Assembly: GCF_014201145.1 (NCBI RefSeq) | Contig: NZ_JACHDP010000001.1 | Location: 744,001 to 808,000, forward strand | Length of the DNA stretch: 64,000 bases | Direction of reading: 5' to 3' | Origin: Micromonospora parathelypteridis | GTDB lineage: Bacteria > Actinomycetota > Actinomycetes > Mycobacteriales > Micromonosporaceae | Shown here: positions 7,591 to 18,800 of the stretch, piece by piece | How positions within the stretch are numbered: position 1 is the stretch's first letter | Layout: the number at the start of each line of letters is the position of its first letter | Program-made: the position numbers and the translations under genes | The notes under the pieces: model-generated | Database searches by the model: none | The model's input: only the letters and a program-made list of their open reading frames with translations | Told to the model about the DNA's origin: nothing

Positions 7591-8799
7591 TCAGTGAGAG
7601 TCAACGGTCCGCTCGATCAGGCCGACGACCGCCTCGACGCCGGGCAGTCCGAGCATCTGCCGGTGCGCGCTGCGTATCCCGGCGGTGATCCGATCGTCGT
7701 GCAGGACCTGCTTCGCCACGGCGGCAACCCCCTCGGGGGTCACCTCGTTGACGGTACGGCCCAGGTGCCTCTCATCGATCCTGGCCGCGTTGTGGTGCAT
7801 GTCGCCGAACTGCGGGAGAGAGACCATCGGAATGCCCTGCCGCACCGCTTCCCGCACACTGTTGTAGCCCGCGTGGGTGATGAACAGTTGCGCGCACTGC
7901 AGCAGCAGCATCTGCGGGATCCAGTCCATGAGGTGCACGTTGGCGCCGACCGTGACGCCGTCGATCGGAAAGCCCGCCGTGCCGACGACCGCGTGGCAGT
8001 CCAGCGCCGACAGCCCGCCGACGATCGCGCGCAGGGTCTCCGCCGGATGGATCATTCCCTCGGGCGGATCGATCCCCATGTCCTGCATGGCCATCACCGT
8101 GGGCAGCGAACTGCCCACCGAGGCGACCACCAGGGGCCGGTCACCGGCGAGATCGGCGAGCTCCGCCGGCAGCCCTTCGGCCTCGTTCAGTGACGCCGGC
8201 TGCCGGTAGGCAAAGGCCTCCGGCACCGCGTAACGGGCGAAGGAGTACGCGGCCGGCATGCAGTCGACCCGGCCGTAGCGGTACATGGACCAGGGATCGT
8301 CCTGAGCGGGAAGCCCAACTTCCGCGCGCCGCTTGTTCAGCAGCGGCAGCAGACCCTCGGGGTCAATGACGTTCGTTGGGCCGGAGGGGCACGACACGTG
8401 CGGCACACCGAGCGCCTCGGCGATCAGCACGCCGGTCACCTCGCCACCGTCGCGCAGGATGAGGTCGGGTCGGAACTCGCGGGCCAGTGGGAGAACCGTG
8501 TGGAAGGTGCCCGTGATGTGCGGGCCGCCGCCCCAGAGGATCATCTCCATCCGGTTATCGATCACCAGCTCGGGCTGGTTCGGGTCCCGCTCGAAGCGCA
8601 TCGAGAAGATGGACTGCATCACCTCGGGGATGCTCGGCATGACGGGGTGCAACTGCACCGGCGTCTGGTCGAACACCACGGTCAGCGCGTCCGGGACCGC
8701 GACCGCGACCTCGTGCCCGGCCCGCAGCAGGGCCCGGGCGATCGGCAGGACCTCATTCGCGTGCCCCTGGGTACCGGTCACCGTACAGAAAATTCGCAT
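7591..8799 (-). CDS. GT1-family (macrolide-type) glycosyltransferase
   Basis: A 402-aa GT-B fold glycosyltransferase. The N-terminus MRIFCTVTGTQGHANEVLPIAR is the acceptor-domain start typical of antibiotic GTs. The donor-binding motif lies near 309-333 (HAGYNSVREA, then GIPMVSLPQFGD). It would transfer a sugar from an NDP-sugar to a polyketide hydroxyl. I chose ATG 8799 because GGGAG lies 5 nt upstream and it matches the family start; ATG 8817, six codons upstream, also has a GGAG and is possible. No deoxysugar genes are in the window, so the donor may be a primary-metabolism sugar or be encoded elsewhere. Tailoring is the default role; glycosylation for self-resistance is an alternative. 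Confidence 0.9.
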   Translation of the reverse strand: MRIFCTVTGTQGHANEVLPIARALLRAGHEVAVAVPDALTVVFDQTPVQLHPVMPSIPEVMQSIFSMRFERDPNQPELVIDNRMEMILWGGGPHITGTFHTVLPLAREFRPDLILRDGGEVTGVLIAEALGVPHVSCPSGPTNVIDPEGLLPLLNKRRAEVGLPAQDDPWSMYRYGRVDCMPAAYSFARYAVPEAFAYRQPASLNEAEGLPAELADLAGDRPLVVASVGSSLPTVMAMQDMGIDPPEGMIHPAETLRAIVGGLSALDCHAVVGTAGFPIDGVTVGANVHLMDWIPQMLLLQCAQLFITHAGYNSVREAVRQGIPMVSLPQFGDMHHNAARIDERHLGRTVNEVTPEGVAAVAKQVLHDDRITAGIRSAHRQMLGLPGVEAVVGLIERTVDSH

Positions 8800-8847
8800 G
8801 TGCGCTCCCGACTTCATCGTTGCTCCGTGCCCCAGGACTCGCCTGTC

Positions 8848-8891
8848 ATCCTCTGTCCGGGCGGGGATCCGCAAAACCCCTAGGTGCCCCT
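8848..8891 (-). promoter_or_regulatory. Weak TAGGGG-type promoter upstream of the glycosyltransferase
   Basis: On the minus strand AGGGG and TAGGGGT (plus-strand positions 8876-8891) form a short direct repeat. A GAGGAT hexamer (8853-8848) begins 29 nt after the T. This resembles the boxes at 3085, 3691 and 51122 but lacks the following TG and has a poorer -10, so it is the least certain of the set. Confidence 0.3.
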
Positions 8892-8964
8892 GAATTGCAA
8901 TCCCACGGCGGCCGCGGAATAGCGAGAGAGAACACGCCGGCGGGCCTGGGGCCACGGAACCGCG

Positions 8965-9513
8965 TCAGACCTCGACGGGTACCTGCGGCGGCTCTGAATT
9001 CGCCGCTCGCAATGCTTTGATCCAGCGCGCCGCCACACCGACGGTGCGTACCAGCACCATCGCCATCGCCATCAGCACGAAGAAGGCGGCGACTCCGTCC
9101 GGGTCGATCTCGTTCTTCACGATCCACTTACCGAATTCGATGGCGAACGAGTCGACGTTCTCCAGCGACCAGATAAAGATGAGCCGACCCACCAGCACCG
9201 TCAGCCAGATCGCCAGGTAGGCCAGGCCGGCCCTGGTGTAGACCTTGCCGTTGCCGCGGTCCGTCTCCACCTTCATCGTCCACAATAGACCAATACCGAT
9301 GCCGACGCCAATGGCGACGCCGGTGCCTGCGGCGGTCATGTTGGGCGCCGTGAATTCCAGGCTACTCAACATCTCGAAAGCGACGAAGACCACCAGCCCG
9401 AGCGGCAGTAGCAATTTGATGACACCGAATCGGTGCCGGCCGACCTGGGTGAATAGGACTATGGCGAGCAGGATGGCGCTCAGCACCACGGCATCACGCA
9501 TCGCGTCACTCAT
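8965..9513 (-). CDS. Small multi-pass membrane protein (DUF1453/CcdC-like)
   Basis: A 182-aa protein with about five hydrophobic segments (first about residues 7-22; a Gly-rich one, AIGVGIGIGLLW; and a strongly hydrophobic C-terminal one). I chose ATG 9513 because AGGAGG lies 6 nt upstream; an in-frame start 18 codons earlier has no such site. It resembles the protein at 1675-2148 in layout and in the central charged loop, so the two are probably paralogues flanking the accessory genes. The gene follows the PKS terminator on the same strand and precedes the glycosyltransferase, so it may be cotranscribed with the latter. Function is unknown; no transporter motif is visible. Confidence 0.65.
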   Translation of the reverse strand: MSDAMRDAVVLSAILLAIVLFTQVGRHRFGVIKLLLPLGLVVFVAFEMLSSLEFTAPNMTAAGTGVAIGVGIGIGLLWTMKVETDRGNGKVYTRAGLAYLAIWLTVLVGRLIFIWSLENVDSFAIEFGKWIVKNEIDPDGVAAFFVLMAMAMVLVRTVGVAARWIKALRAANSEPPQVPVEV

Positions 9514-9590
9514 GAGAAACCTCCTGTCATTTTTTCTCTCCGCCGAGGTTATGCGGATCACCGGCACCCGCGCCTGGGCCCTTGGATGGA

Positions 9591-9625
9591 GAAAAGGGTG
9601 GACGCGCGTTATGCCGCGTCCACCC
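9591..9625 (-). terminator. Intrinsic terminator after the last PKS gene
   Basis: Arms 9596-9606 and 9615-9625 are perfectly complementary over 11 bp with an 8-nt loop. Read on the minus strand the stem is followed by TTTTC (9595-9591). It starts 9 nt after the PKS-E stop codon, giving a clean end to the long PKS transcript. Confidence 0.8.
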
Positions 9626-9633
9626 CCACCCGT

Positions 9634-12600
9634 TCAGTGACTCCGCAGACCGCCGAGCCAGTGATGGATCAGCTGGGCGGTCTCGCCCGCGTGGGTCTCC
9701 ATCATCGTGAAGTGATCACCCGGCGCGTCCAGCACGCTGTGCTCGTGCTGCCAGGTCGAGCGCCAGTCCTGCTCGTCCTGCCAGGACGGCAGGGGTTCGC
9801 TGGCGCGCACCAGCAGTACGGGTGTCTCGATGGGCTCCGGCTGCCACTCGCGGAACAGACGGAAGTAACCGGCCATCGCGGTGAGCCGGTTGTCGTCGGG
9901 CAGACCGAGGACCGTGGCAGTGCCGTCGTCCTCCCCCGCGGGGCCCGCCGGTCCTTCGATACGGGTGCGGACGCCGGAGAACGCCTTGTCGCCGAGCGGA
10001 TAGATGTCGATCAGCACGAGTGCCGCCGGTCTGATCCCCCGGCCCTCCAAACGGCTCACCAGGTGGTGGGCCAGCAGGCCGCCGGAGGAGTGCGCCGCCA
10101 GGGCGAACTCCCGCCCCTCGGTGTACGCCAGCAACGACTCCGCATGCGCATCGGCGAGCACGTCGAGGTCGGCGGGCAGCAGCTCACCGCGGCCGAATCC
10201 CGGGGCCGGCAGGACCGCCACCTCACGCTGGTCGCGCAGGGCGGTGGCGAACCTGGCGTACTCGTGCGGGCCGGACATCGGCAGCACCGAGGGGATACAC
10301 ACCAGGCCGGGACCGGTCTCGCCCTTGGCCAGCCGGACCACGTCGAGCGCGGCACCGGCCTGCTCGGCCCGGGTGAAGGTCGGCCGGAACTGCGACACCG
10401 CGGTCAGCAGATGCAGGAACTCCGGCACCTGCCCGGCGCGCCCGGCCTCGCCCAGCATCCGGCCGAGCAGGCCGCCGGCGGCCTCGTCCGGCGCGGACTG
10501 CCGCTCGACCGGGCCGGCGTCACCCGGCTGCGGCTCGGCGGCCATCGCGGTGGCCAGGTAGGCGGCGAGCGCCTGCGGAGTGGGGTTCTCGAACGCGACC
10601 GTGGCGGGCAGACGCACACCCGTGGCCGCGCCGAGCCGGTTACGCAACTCCAGCGCGGTCAGCGAGTCGAACCCCATCTGCAGGAAGCGGTGGTTGGCGC
10701 CGACCGCTTCCGTGTCCGAATAGCCGAGTACGGCGGCGGCCTGCGCACGGACGTGTTCGACCAGGATCGGCGTACGCTCCACCACCGGCATCCCGGCGAG
10801 CCGTTCGGCCAACGACTGCTCCTCGACGCGGCCAGCGCCGGGATGGGTCTTCGGCAGTAGGCCGCGCAGCTTCGCCGGCACCCCGCCACCCGCCGCCGGA
10901 TTGCGCAGCCCCGCAAGGTCCAGGCGCATCGGCAGCAGCAGCGGTCGCTCACAGAGCAGTGCCGCGTCGAACAGCGCGAGGCCTTCGTCGGTGGTGAGCC
11001 CGGGGATGCGGGCGGCGGTGCGCGCGCCGGTAGCGGCACCGGCCATGGCGTCGATCGCACCGAGACTGTCGAGCCACAGTCCCCAGGCCAGCGAGGTGGC
11101 CGCAAGACCCTGACCGCGGCGGTGCTGGGCCAGGGCGTCCAGGAAGGAGTTCGCCGCCGCGTAGTTCGACTGACCCAGGTTGCCCAGGACCCCCGCCGCC
11201 GAGGAGAACAGCACGAACGCGGCCAGATCATGGTCACGGGTGAGTTCGTGCAGATTCAACGCGGCGTCCACCTTGGGCCGCAGCACGCGCTCCAGCCGGG
11301 CGGGGGTGAGGCCTTCGACCACGCCGTCGTCGAGAACGCCGGCACTGTGCACGACAGCGGTCAGCGGGTGCTCGGCCGGAATGTCCGCGAGCAGGGCGGC
11401 CAGCGCCGCGCGGTCGCTGACGTCGCACGCGGCGAGGGTGACCGTGGCGCCGAGCGCCTCCAACTCGGCCCGAAGCTCGGCCGCGCCCGGTGCGTCTGGT
11501 CCCCGCCGGCTCGTCAGCAGCAGGTGCCGGACGCCGTGGCCGGTCACCAAATGCCGGGCGACGAGCGCCCCCAGCGTTCCGCTGCCGCCGGTGATCAGCA
11601 CCGTGCCGGCCGGGTCGAGCCGGGCCGGGCTGTCGACCCGTACGGTTGCCCGGGCCAGCCGGGGGGCGAGCAGCTTGCCGTCGCGCAGCGCCACCTCGGG
11701 CTCGCCTGCCTCGGCCGCCGCCGGCAGGGCCGCCGCCGAAGCCGGGCTCTCGTCCAGGTCGACAAGCGTGAAGCGGTCCGGGCTCTCCGACTGCACCGAC
11801 CGCAGCAGTCCCCAGATCGGGGAGTACGCGGGGTCGGCTGGAGTCTCGTCCGATCCGGCAGCCACCGCGCCGCGGGTCACGACCACCAGCCGGCTGTCGG
11901 CCAGTCGGCGCTCGCCGAGCCAGGCCTGGACCAGGGCCAGCGCCTCCTGCGCGGCCGCGTGCGTACGCTCGGCCGTCAGCTCGGGTGCCGCCCCGCTCGT
12001 CCAGGACCCGAGCGGGGCGAACACGACGGCCGGTGGCTGCGACCCGGTGTAGAGGGCGGCGACCAGTGACCGCAGGTCCGGGTAGACCGTCCCGATCTCC
12101 GACAGGGTGGTGCCGATGACCGCGCGACTCTCGGCCGCAGGGGTGGCGGGCAGTGGCTGCTGCGGCCAATCGAGCTGGAACAGGGACTGACGATTGCGAC
12201 CTCCCACGGCACTGAACCGGTCGGCGGAGATCTGCCGCACGATCAGGCCGGCGGCGGACAGGACAGGCTCGCCCGCGTCATCCGCCACGGTCAGCGCCAT
12301 CGTCCCCTGCTCGGCAGGAGCGAAGCGGACCCGCAGAGCGCTCACGCCGGTGGCATAGCGGGTCACCGTGCGCCAGGAGAACGGCAGCCACAGCCCACCG
12401 CCCTCGTTCGCGGGATCGTCGGCGGACTCCGCGGCACCGACCCCTACCGCATGCATCGCCGCGTCCAGCAGGGCCGGATGGATGCCGAAGCTGTCCGCGT
12501 CCCCGCGCTGGTCGTCGGGGAGTGCCACGTCCGCGAAGATCTCCTCGCCGCGCCGCCACGCCCTGCGCAGGCCCTGGAACGCCGGGCCGTACCCGATGCC

Positions 12601-15600
12601 GGCGGCGTGGAACCGGTCGTAGACGCCAGCGACGTCGACGGGTTCGGCGCCCGGCGGTGGCCAGGCACGAAGGTCGAAGGAGGCCGATGGTGCTCCAGCG
12701 GCCAGCGTGCCGCTGGCGTGCCGCGTCCACGGCGCGCTCAGGTCCTGATCCTCGGGGCGCGCGTAGATCTCGATCGAGCGCTGTCCGGTGCCGTCGGATT
12801 CCGCGACCACCACCTGGAGGGCCAGCCCGCCCTGCTCGGGCAGCACCATCGGCTCCTCGAAGGTGAGCTCGGCGAGATGCGGGCAGCCGGCCAGCGCACC
12901 GGCGTGCAGTGCGAGTTCGACGAACGCCGTGCCGGGCAACAACACGGTGTCCAGGGCGGCGTGGTCCGCCAGCCACGGGTGGGTCTTCAGCGACAACCGG
13001 CCCGTGAGCAGCAGTCCGTCCGTCTGTGCCGGCTCCACGGCCGCGACGAGCAGCGGGTGGGCGACCGGGACGAGGCCGGCCGACGTGACGTCGCCGGCCT
13101 GGACGGCGGGTTCCAACCAGTAGCGGCTGCGTTGGAACGCGTAGGTGGGCAGGTCGACCAGCTCCGTACCGGAAAGGTCGAAGACGGCTCGCCAGTCCAG
13201 GGCCGCGCCCCGGGTGTGCGCATCGGCCAGCGCGGCGACGAAGCGAAGCGGGCTCCCGTCGTCGCGGCGCAGCGTGCCCTGCACGGTGGCGTCACTGCGG
13301 GCGTCATCGAGGATGCCCTGCACGGGCACCGTGAGGACGGGGTGCGCGCTCATTTCGAGGACAAGGCCGTGGCCGTCGGCCAGCAGCGCCCGGATGGCAA
13401 GCTCGAACTCGACGGTCTGGCGCATGTTGCGGTACCAGTACTCCGCGTCCATCTTCACGGTGTCCAGCAGCCCGCCGGTGACGGTCGAGTACAGCGGGAT
13501 CTCGGCGCTGCGGGGGCGGATCGGCGCGAGGTCGGCCAGAACACGGTCGCGCAGCACCTCGACGCTCGCCGAGTGACCCGCGCCGAGCGCGCCGGGAATC
13601 CGGCGAACCCGGATGTTCTCCAGCTCCAACGCCGCAGCGAACTCGTCCATCGCGTCGGACTCGCCGGCCACCACACACGCGCCGGGGCCGTTCACCACCG
13701 CGACCGAGAGCCGGTCGCCCCACGCGGTGAGGCGTTCCCGTACCGCCTCGACCGGGGCGAGCACCGAGGCCATCGTTCCAGTACCGATCAGAGTGAGCAG
13801 GGCCCGACTGCGCAGCGCGACGATCCGGGCGGCGTCGCGCAACGACAGGGCGCCAGCAACGTACGCGGCCGCGACCTCACCCTGCGAGTGCCCGACCACC
13901 GCGGACGGCTGCACGCCGCAGCTGCGCCACAGCTCCGCCAGGGACACCATCGTGGTGAAGAGCATCGGCTGCAACGCGTCGATCTGCTCGACAGTCGGTG
14001 CTCCCGGCACGCCCCGCAGCGCGTCCATGACGGACCAGTCGAGGAACTCGCGCAGAGCCGCGTCGCACTGGGCCACCGACTCCGCGAACACGGGTGAGGC
14101 GTCGAGCAACCCTGCCGCCATGCCGGCCCACTGCGAGCCCTGTCCGGGGAAGACGAAGGCGGTCCTCATCTCGGGATTGGCTTCGTGCTGCACCAGGTTG
14201 TCGGCGGGGCCACCCGCCACAAGCTGCTTCAGGCCGGCGAGGAACGACTCGCGATCGTCTCCGACGACCGCAGCGCGATGGTCGAAAGTCGCCCTCCGGG
14301 TCAGCAGGGTGGCCGCGACGGCCGCCGGTTCGAGATCGGGGCGAGCGGCGACGAACTCGTGCAGCCGTTTGGCCTGTCCGCGCAGCGCCTTCTGAGAGCG
14401 AGCGGAGAGCACCCACGGCGCAGGTCCGTCCGGCAGAGCCGGATCCGGCTCGCCGGCCTTACGCGGCATCGCCACGGGCTCGGGTGCCTGTTCAAGGAGT
14501 ACGTGGGCGTTCGTACCGCTGACGCCGAACGAGGAGACCCCGGCGCGGCGCGGCTCGCCGGTCTCCGGCCAGGCCCGCGCCTCGGTGAGCAGGGCGACGC
14601 CGCTGCCCTCCCAATCAACCTTCGCAGAGGGTTTCGAGACGTGCAGCGTGGGCGGCAGGATGCCGGCCCGCATCGCCATCACCATCTTGATGATGCCGCC
14701 GACCCCCGCCGCGGCCTGGGTGTGACCGACGTTGGACTTGAACGAGCCCAGCCACAGCGGGCGCTGCGCGTCGTTGGCCCGGCCGTAGATCGCGATGACC
14801 GACTGCGCCTCGATGGGGTCGCCCAGCGGGGTGCCGGTGCCGTGCGCCTCGACCGCGTCGATCTGCTTCGGGGTCAGCTGGGCGTCGGCGAGGGCGTCCC
14901 GGATGACCCGCTGCTGTGACGGCCCGTGCGGAGAGGTGAGCCCGTTGGAGGCACCGTCCTGGTTGACCGCGCTGCCGCGGACGACAGCAAGGATGCGCCG
15001 GCCGTTACGGACCGCGTCGGACAGCCGTTCCAGCATCAGCATGCCGGCGCCCTCGGCGAACCCGGCGCCGTCGGCGTCGTCGGAGAACGCCTTGCACCGG
15101 CCATCGGCGGCCAGCCCCTGCTGCTTGCTGACCTCGATGAACGTGCCCGGTGCACACATCACCGTGGCCCCTCCGGCGAGCGCCAGGGCGCATTCGCCGC
15201 GGCGCAGTGACTGGACCGCCAGATGTAGGGTGACCAGCGAGGACGAGCACGCGGTGTCGACGGTCAGTGCCGGACCGACCAGGCCGAAGGTGTACGCGAT
15301 CCGACCGGAGGCGACGCTGCCGGAGGTGCCGGTGCTCAGGAAACCGCCGATACCCTCCGGCAGCTGTGGGCCCTGCGCCAGATAGTCGGTGTTGTTCATC
15401 AAACCGGCGAAGACGCCCGTCGAGCTGCCACGCAGCCGCGCCGGGTCCAGGCCGGCGTGCTCCATGGCTTCCCAGGACGACTCGAGCAGCAGCCGCTGCT
15501 GGGGGTCCATCGCCAGTGCCTCCCACGGTGAGATGCCGAAGAAGGCCGAGTCGAAGTCGCCGGCGCCGTACAGGAAGCCGCCGCTGCCTCCCGGCGCCAC

Positions 15601-15849
15601 GCCGTCATCCGTCTCGGGCAGCTGCCACCCGCGGTCGCCGGGGACCTGTGACACCCCGTCGCGTCCGTCGCGCACCATCTCCCAGAGCGCCTCGGGCGAA
15701 TCCACGTCGCCGGGGTACCGGCAGCTCATGCCGATGATTGCGATTGGCTCGTGCGCGTCGGCCTCGGTCTTGCGCAGCTGCTCGCGAGTCTGATGGAGAT
15801 CGGTGGTGAGCTGCTTGAGAAAATGCCGGAGCTTGTCCTCGTTGGACAT
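9634..15849 (-). CDS. PKS-E: terminal module KS-AT-DH-KR-ACP-TE
   Basis: A 2,071-aa last extension and release enzyme. N-terminal docking helix 1-33; KS about 34-455 (Cys201, [13 protein letters not shown]); AT about 560-850 (Ser655 in GHSQGEV); DH about 930-1205 (His963 and Pro972, [17 protein letters not shown]); B-type KR (GGSGTLG at 1421-1427, LDD 1506-1508, Tyr1563); ACP (Ser1729 in GFDSL); TE about 1805-2071. The TE nucleophile is Ser1921 in AHSSG, a variant of GHSxG, with His2046 in GDHF. The AT is odd: the specificity tetrad is GAGH (756-759) rather than YASH or HAFH, and the VDVVQ region reads IDALQ, so the extender is probably neither malonyl nor methylmalonyl. AGGAG sits 9 nt before the ATG. 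PKS-D ends 20 bp upstream. Confidence 0.95.
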   Translation of the reverse strand: MSNEDKLRHFLKQLTTDLHQTREQLRKTEADAHEPIAIIGMSCRYPGDVDSPEALWEMVRDGRDGVSQVPGDRGWQLPETDDGVAPGGSGGFLYGAGDFDSAFFGISPWEALAMDPQQRLLLESSWEAMEHAGLDPARLRGSSTGVFAGLMNNTDYLAQGPQLPEGIGGFLSTGTSGSVASGRIAYTFGLVGPALTVDTACSSSLVTLHLAVQSLRRGECALALAGGATVMCAPGTFIEVSKQQGLAADGRCKAFSDDADGAGFAEGAGMLMLERLSDAVRNGRRILAVVRGSAVNQDGASNGLTSPHGPSQQRVIRDALADAQLTPKQIDAVEAHGTGTPLGDPIEAQSVIAIYGRANDAQRPLWLGSFKSNVGHTQAAAGVGGIIKMVMAMRAGILPPTLHVSKPSAKVDWEGSGVALLTEARAWPETGEPRRAGVSSFGVSGTNAHVLLEQAPEPVAMPRKAGEPDPALPDGPAPWVLSARSQKALRGQAKRLHEFVAARPDLEPAAVAATLLTRRATFDHRAAVVGDDRESFLAGLKQLVAGGPADNLVQHEANPEMRTAFVFPGQGSQWAGMAAGLLDASPVFAESVAQCDAALREFLDWSVMDALRGVPGAPTVEQIDALQPMLFTTMVSLAELWRSCGVQPSAVVGHSQGEVAAAYVAGALSLRDAARIVALRSRALLTLIGTGTMASVLAPVEAVRERLTAWGDRLSVAVVNGPGACVVAGESDAMDEFAAALELENIRVRRIPGALGAGHSASVEVLRDRVLADLAPIRPRSAEIPLYSTVTGGLLDTVKMDAEYWYRNMRQTVEFELAIRALLADGHGLVLEMSAHPVLTVPVQGILDDARSDATVQGTLRRDDGSPLRFVAALADAHTRGAALDWRAVFDLSGTELVDLPTYAFQRSRYWLEPAVQAGDVTSAGLVPVAHPLLVAAVEPAQTDGLLLTGRLSLKTHPWLADHAALDTVLLPGTAFVELALHAGALAGCPHLAELTFEEPMVLPEQGGLALQVVVAESDGTGQRSIEIYARPEDQDLSAPWTRHASGTLAAGAPSASFDLRAWPPPGAEPVDVAGVYDRFHAAGIGYGPAFQGLRRAWRRGEEIFADVALPDDQRGDADSFGIHPALLDAAMHAVGVGAAESADDPANEGGGLWLPFSWRTVTRYATGVSALRVRFAPAEQGTMALTVADDAGEPVLSAAGLIVRQISADRFSAVGGRNRQSLFQLDWPQQPLPATPAAESRAVIGTTLSEIGTVYPDLRSLVAALYTGSQPPAVVFAPLGSWTSGAAPELTAERTHAAAQEALALVQAWLGERRLADSRLVVVTRGAVAAGSDETPADPAYSPIWGLLRSVQSESPDRFTLVDLDESPASAAALPAAAEAGEPEVALRDGKLLAPRLARATVRVDSPARLDPAGTVLITGGSGTLGALVARHLVTGHGVRHLLLTSRRGPDAPGAAELRAELEALGATVTLAACDVSDRAALAALLADIPAEHPLTAVVHSAGVLDDGVVEGLTPARLERVLRPKVDAALNLHELTRDHDLAAFVLFSSAAGVLGNLGQSNYAAANSFLDALAQHRRGQGLAATSLAWGLWLDSLGAIDAMAGAATGARTAARIPGLTTDEGLALFDAALLCERPLLLPMRLDLAGLRNPAAGGGVPAKLRGLLPKTHPGAGRVEEQSLAERLAGMPVVERTPILVEHVRAQAAAVLGYSDTEAVGANHRFLQMGFDSLTALELRNRLGAATGVRLPATVAFENPTPQALAAYLATAMAAEPQPGDAGPVERQSAPDEAAGGLLGRMLGEAGRAGQVPEFLHLLTAVSQFRPTFTRAEQAGAALDVVRLAKGETGPGLVCIPSVLPMSGPHEYARFATALRDQREVAVLPAPGFGRGELLPADLDVLADAHAESLLAYTEGREFALAAHSSGGLLAHHLVSRLEGRGIRPAALVLIDIYPLGDKAFSGVRTRIEGPAGPAGEDDGTATVLGLPDDNRLTAMAGYFRLFREWQPEPIETPVLLVRASEPLPSWQDEQDWRSTWQHEHSVLDAPGDHFTMMETHAGETAQLIHHWLGGLRSH

Positions 15850-15869
15850 GTTTGTGTTCTCCTAGCGAG

Positions 15870-18800
15870 TCAGGAAATGCCGAATTCGCGCCCGATGAAC
15901 TGGAAGATTTCCTCGTCGGTGGCCTGCTCCAGGTGGTCGGAGACGGTCGTCTCGCCGTCGCCGGCGGGCTCTGCCCGGCCCTGGTCGGCCCATCGCGTGA
16001 GCAGCGTCTGCAGCCGTGTGGTGATCCGGGATCGCTGTCCGCTGTCGACGTCCACGGCGTCGAGCAACGCCTCCAACGCGTCGATCTCGGTGTCCACGTC
16101 CGGACCGGCCGCGCCGCCGAGCAGGGCAGGTATCAGGTAATCGGCCAGCTCCGTCGGGTTCGGCTGGTCGAACACCAGGGTGGCCGGCAGCCGCAGACCG
16201 GTGGACGCGGAGAGCTGATTTCGCAGCTCCACCGCGGTGAGCGAGTCGAAGCCCAACTCCTTGAAGGCGACGGTGGGTCCAACGGCCTCGGGGCCCGCGT
16301 ACCCGAGCACACCGGCTGCGGCTGTCCGCACCAGACGCAGCATGGTTTCGTGACGCTCCTCCGGCGTCATCGGCGCCAGCCGGCGACTCCAGTCGGCGGC
16401 GTCGTTGCCCTGCTGGGCCGTGCGTCGGGTGCGGCCACGGACCAACGAACGGAACAGAGGCGGCACGTCACCACCCGCACGAAGAGCAGGAAGGTCAAGA
16501 CGCATCGGCACCAAGACCCCGCCCTGCGCCCAGCCCCCATCGAACAGCGCCAACCCCTCAGCCTCGGACAAGCCCGGCACACCATCAACACCCGCACCCA
16601 TACCGGCCTGATCCCACAAACCCCACGCCAGGGACGTGCCGACCAACCCGGCCGCGTTGCGCTGCCGAATCAACTCATCCAAGAAACTGTTCGCCGCCGC
16701 ATAACTACCCTGACCGACATTCCCCACCACACCAGCCGCCGACGAAAACGCCACAAACATTTCCAGATCGCGACCGGCCGTCAACTCATGCAAATACCAC
16801 GCCGCATCAACCTTCGGTCCGAACACCCGATCAACCCGCTCCGGCGACAACGAGCCAACCAACCCGTCATCCAACACACCCGCCGCATGCACCACCCCCA
16901 CCAAGTCACCGATGCCCCCCACCAACCCCGCGACCGCCGCCCGATCCCCCACATCACACGCAGCCACCCGCACCACCGCACCCAACCCCTCAAGCTCCGC
17001 CACCAACCCCAACGCCCCCGCCGCACCAAGACCCCGACGACTCGTCAACACCAAGCTCCGCACCCCATGCCCCACCACCAAATGCCGAGCCAACAACCCA
17101 CCCAACGCCCCGGTACCACCCGTCACCAACACCGTCCCCGCCGCCGGCACCCCCACCGACACACCACCACCCACCGCCCGCACCAAGCGCCGCGCCTGCC
17201 ACACCCCCTCCCGCAACCGCAACTCCGGCTCACCCACACCCACCCCACCCGCCACCAACTCATCCGTAACCGGCACATCACCCACGTCCAACAAGACGAA
17301 CCGACCCGGACTCTCACTCTCAGCCGAACGCACCAACCCAAAGACCGCCCCCGCCACCACATCCATCCCCCGCGCCACCACCACCAACCGACCAGCACCA
17401 CTCACCGACTGCACCCGACTCAGCACATCCCCCACCACCGCACGCACCTCATCAACCACACCACCCACAACCCGCTCCAACACCACCACCTCAAACACCT
17501 CACCCGACACCGGCACCGATATCGGCGCCACATCAACCCAATCAACAGCGAAAAGGTGGTCCGTCCCGGACATCCGTGTCAGGTCGGCCGGACGCAGGGC
17601 CAGCGAGGCCACCGACAGCACCGGCGCGCCCGAGGCGTCCACTGCCAGCAGTGAGATTGCGTCGGTTCCGGCCGGGGTGAGCCGGACCCGCAGCACCGAC
17701 GCGCCGGTGGCATGGAGATTCACTCCACTCCAGACGAACGGCAACCAGGGACCCGCACGATCCGCGTCGACGAATGCGCCGAGGGCAATGGCATGTAGGG
17801 CCGCGTCGAACAGCGCGGGGTGCAGGCCGAAGCCGGTCACGGCGGTGCCGTCGGGCAGCTCCACTTCGGCGAAGACCTCGTCGCCGGCACGCCACGCGGC
17901 ACGAACACCCTGGAACACCGGGCCGTAACCCAGACCAGCATCGCCCAACACGTCATACAGACCGTCGACGTCGAGCGACTCGCCACCGGCCGGCGGCCAC
18001 ACCGTCAGATCAGTCGGGACACCGGTCACCTGCGCCGAGACCGTGCCGTGCGCGTGCCGAGTCCACGAATCGTCACTGTCCGCCGGACGGGAATAGATCG
18101 ACACCGCGTGCGTGGACTCATCCACGGTCACCCGCAGCACCACCGCGCCCTGCTCCGGCAACACCAACGGCGCCTCGATCGTCAACTCGACAACCGAACC
18201 CGCACCAATCTCATCACCCGCATGCACCGCCAACTCAACAAGCGCCGCACCAGGGACCACCACACCGTCACCGACCCGATGCTCCGCCAACCACGGATGC
18301 GTCTGCACCGACAACCGACCGGTCAACACAACCGTGTCACTCTCCGGAACCGCAACCACAGCGGTCAACAACGGATGACCAGTCGCGGACTGACCCAAAC
18401 CCGCGGCATCACCGGTGCCGGCGCCGCTACGCAGCCAGAACTCCTGATGCTCGAAGGCGTACCCGGGCAGGTCGACCAGCCTGCCGCCGCGGCCGACGAA
18501 CACCCCAGCCCAGTCCAACTCCACACCCACCGCGTGCAGACCACCGAGCGCGGCGGTGAGCGTTTCCGCCTCATCGCGGCCATCTCGCAACGCGGAGACC
18601 GCGAACGTGTCGTCCGCCATCGCGGACAGCACACCGTCCGGGCCTAACTCGAGCAGGGCGGTCACCCCCATACCCGCGACCGTGCTCAAACTGTCGGCGA
18701 AACGGACCGATTCCCGCACATGCCGCACCCAGTACTCAGGCGTGCCCAGGTCCTCAACCCGACCGGTCACGTTCGACACCACCGGCAGGCGCGCGGACCC

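Noticed and set aside
15852..17654. Long plus-strand open frames rich in His, Arg, Pro and Thr opposite the PKS genes (for example 15852-17654, 21159-26216 and 36458-37861)
   Set aside because: They are antisense to well-supported KS, AT, DH, KR and ACP domains. Their composition follows from high GC and the C-rich islands, and they carry no motif or ribosome-binding site.
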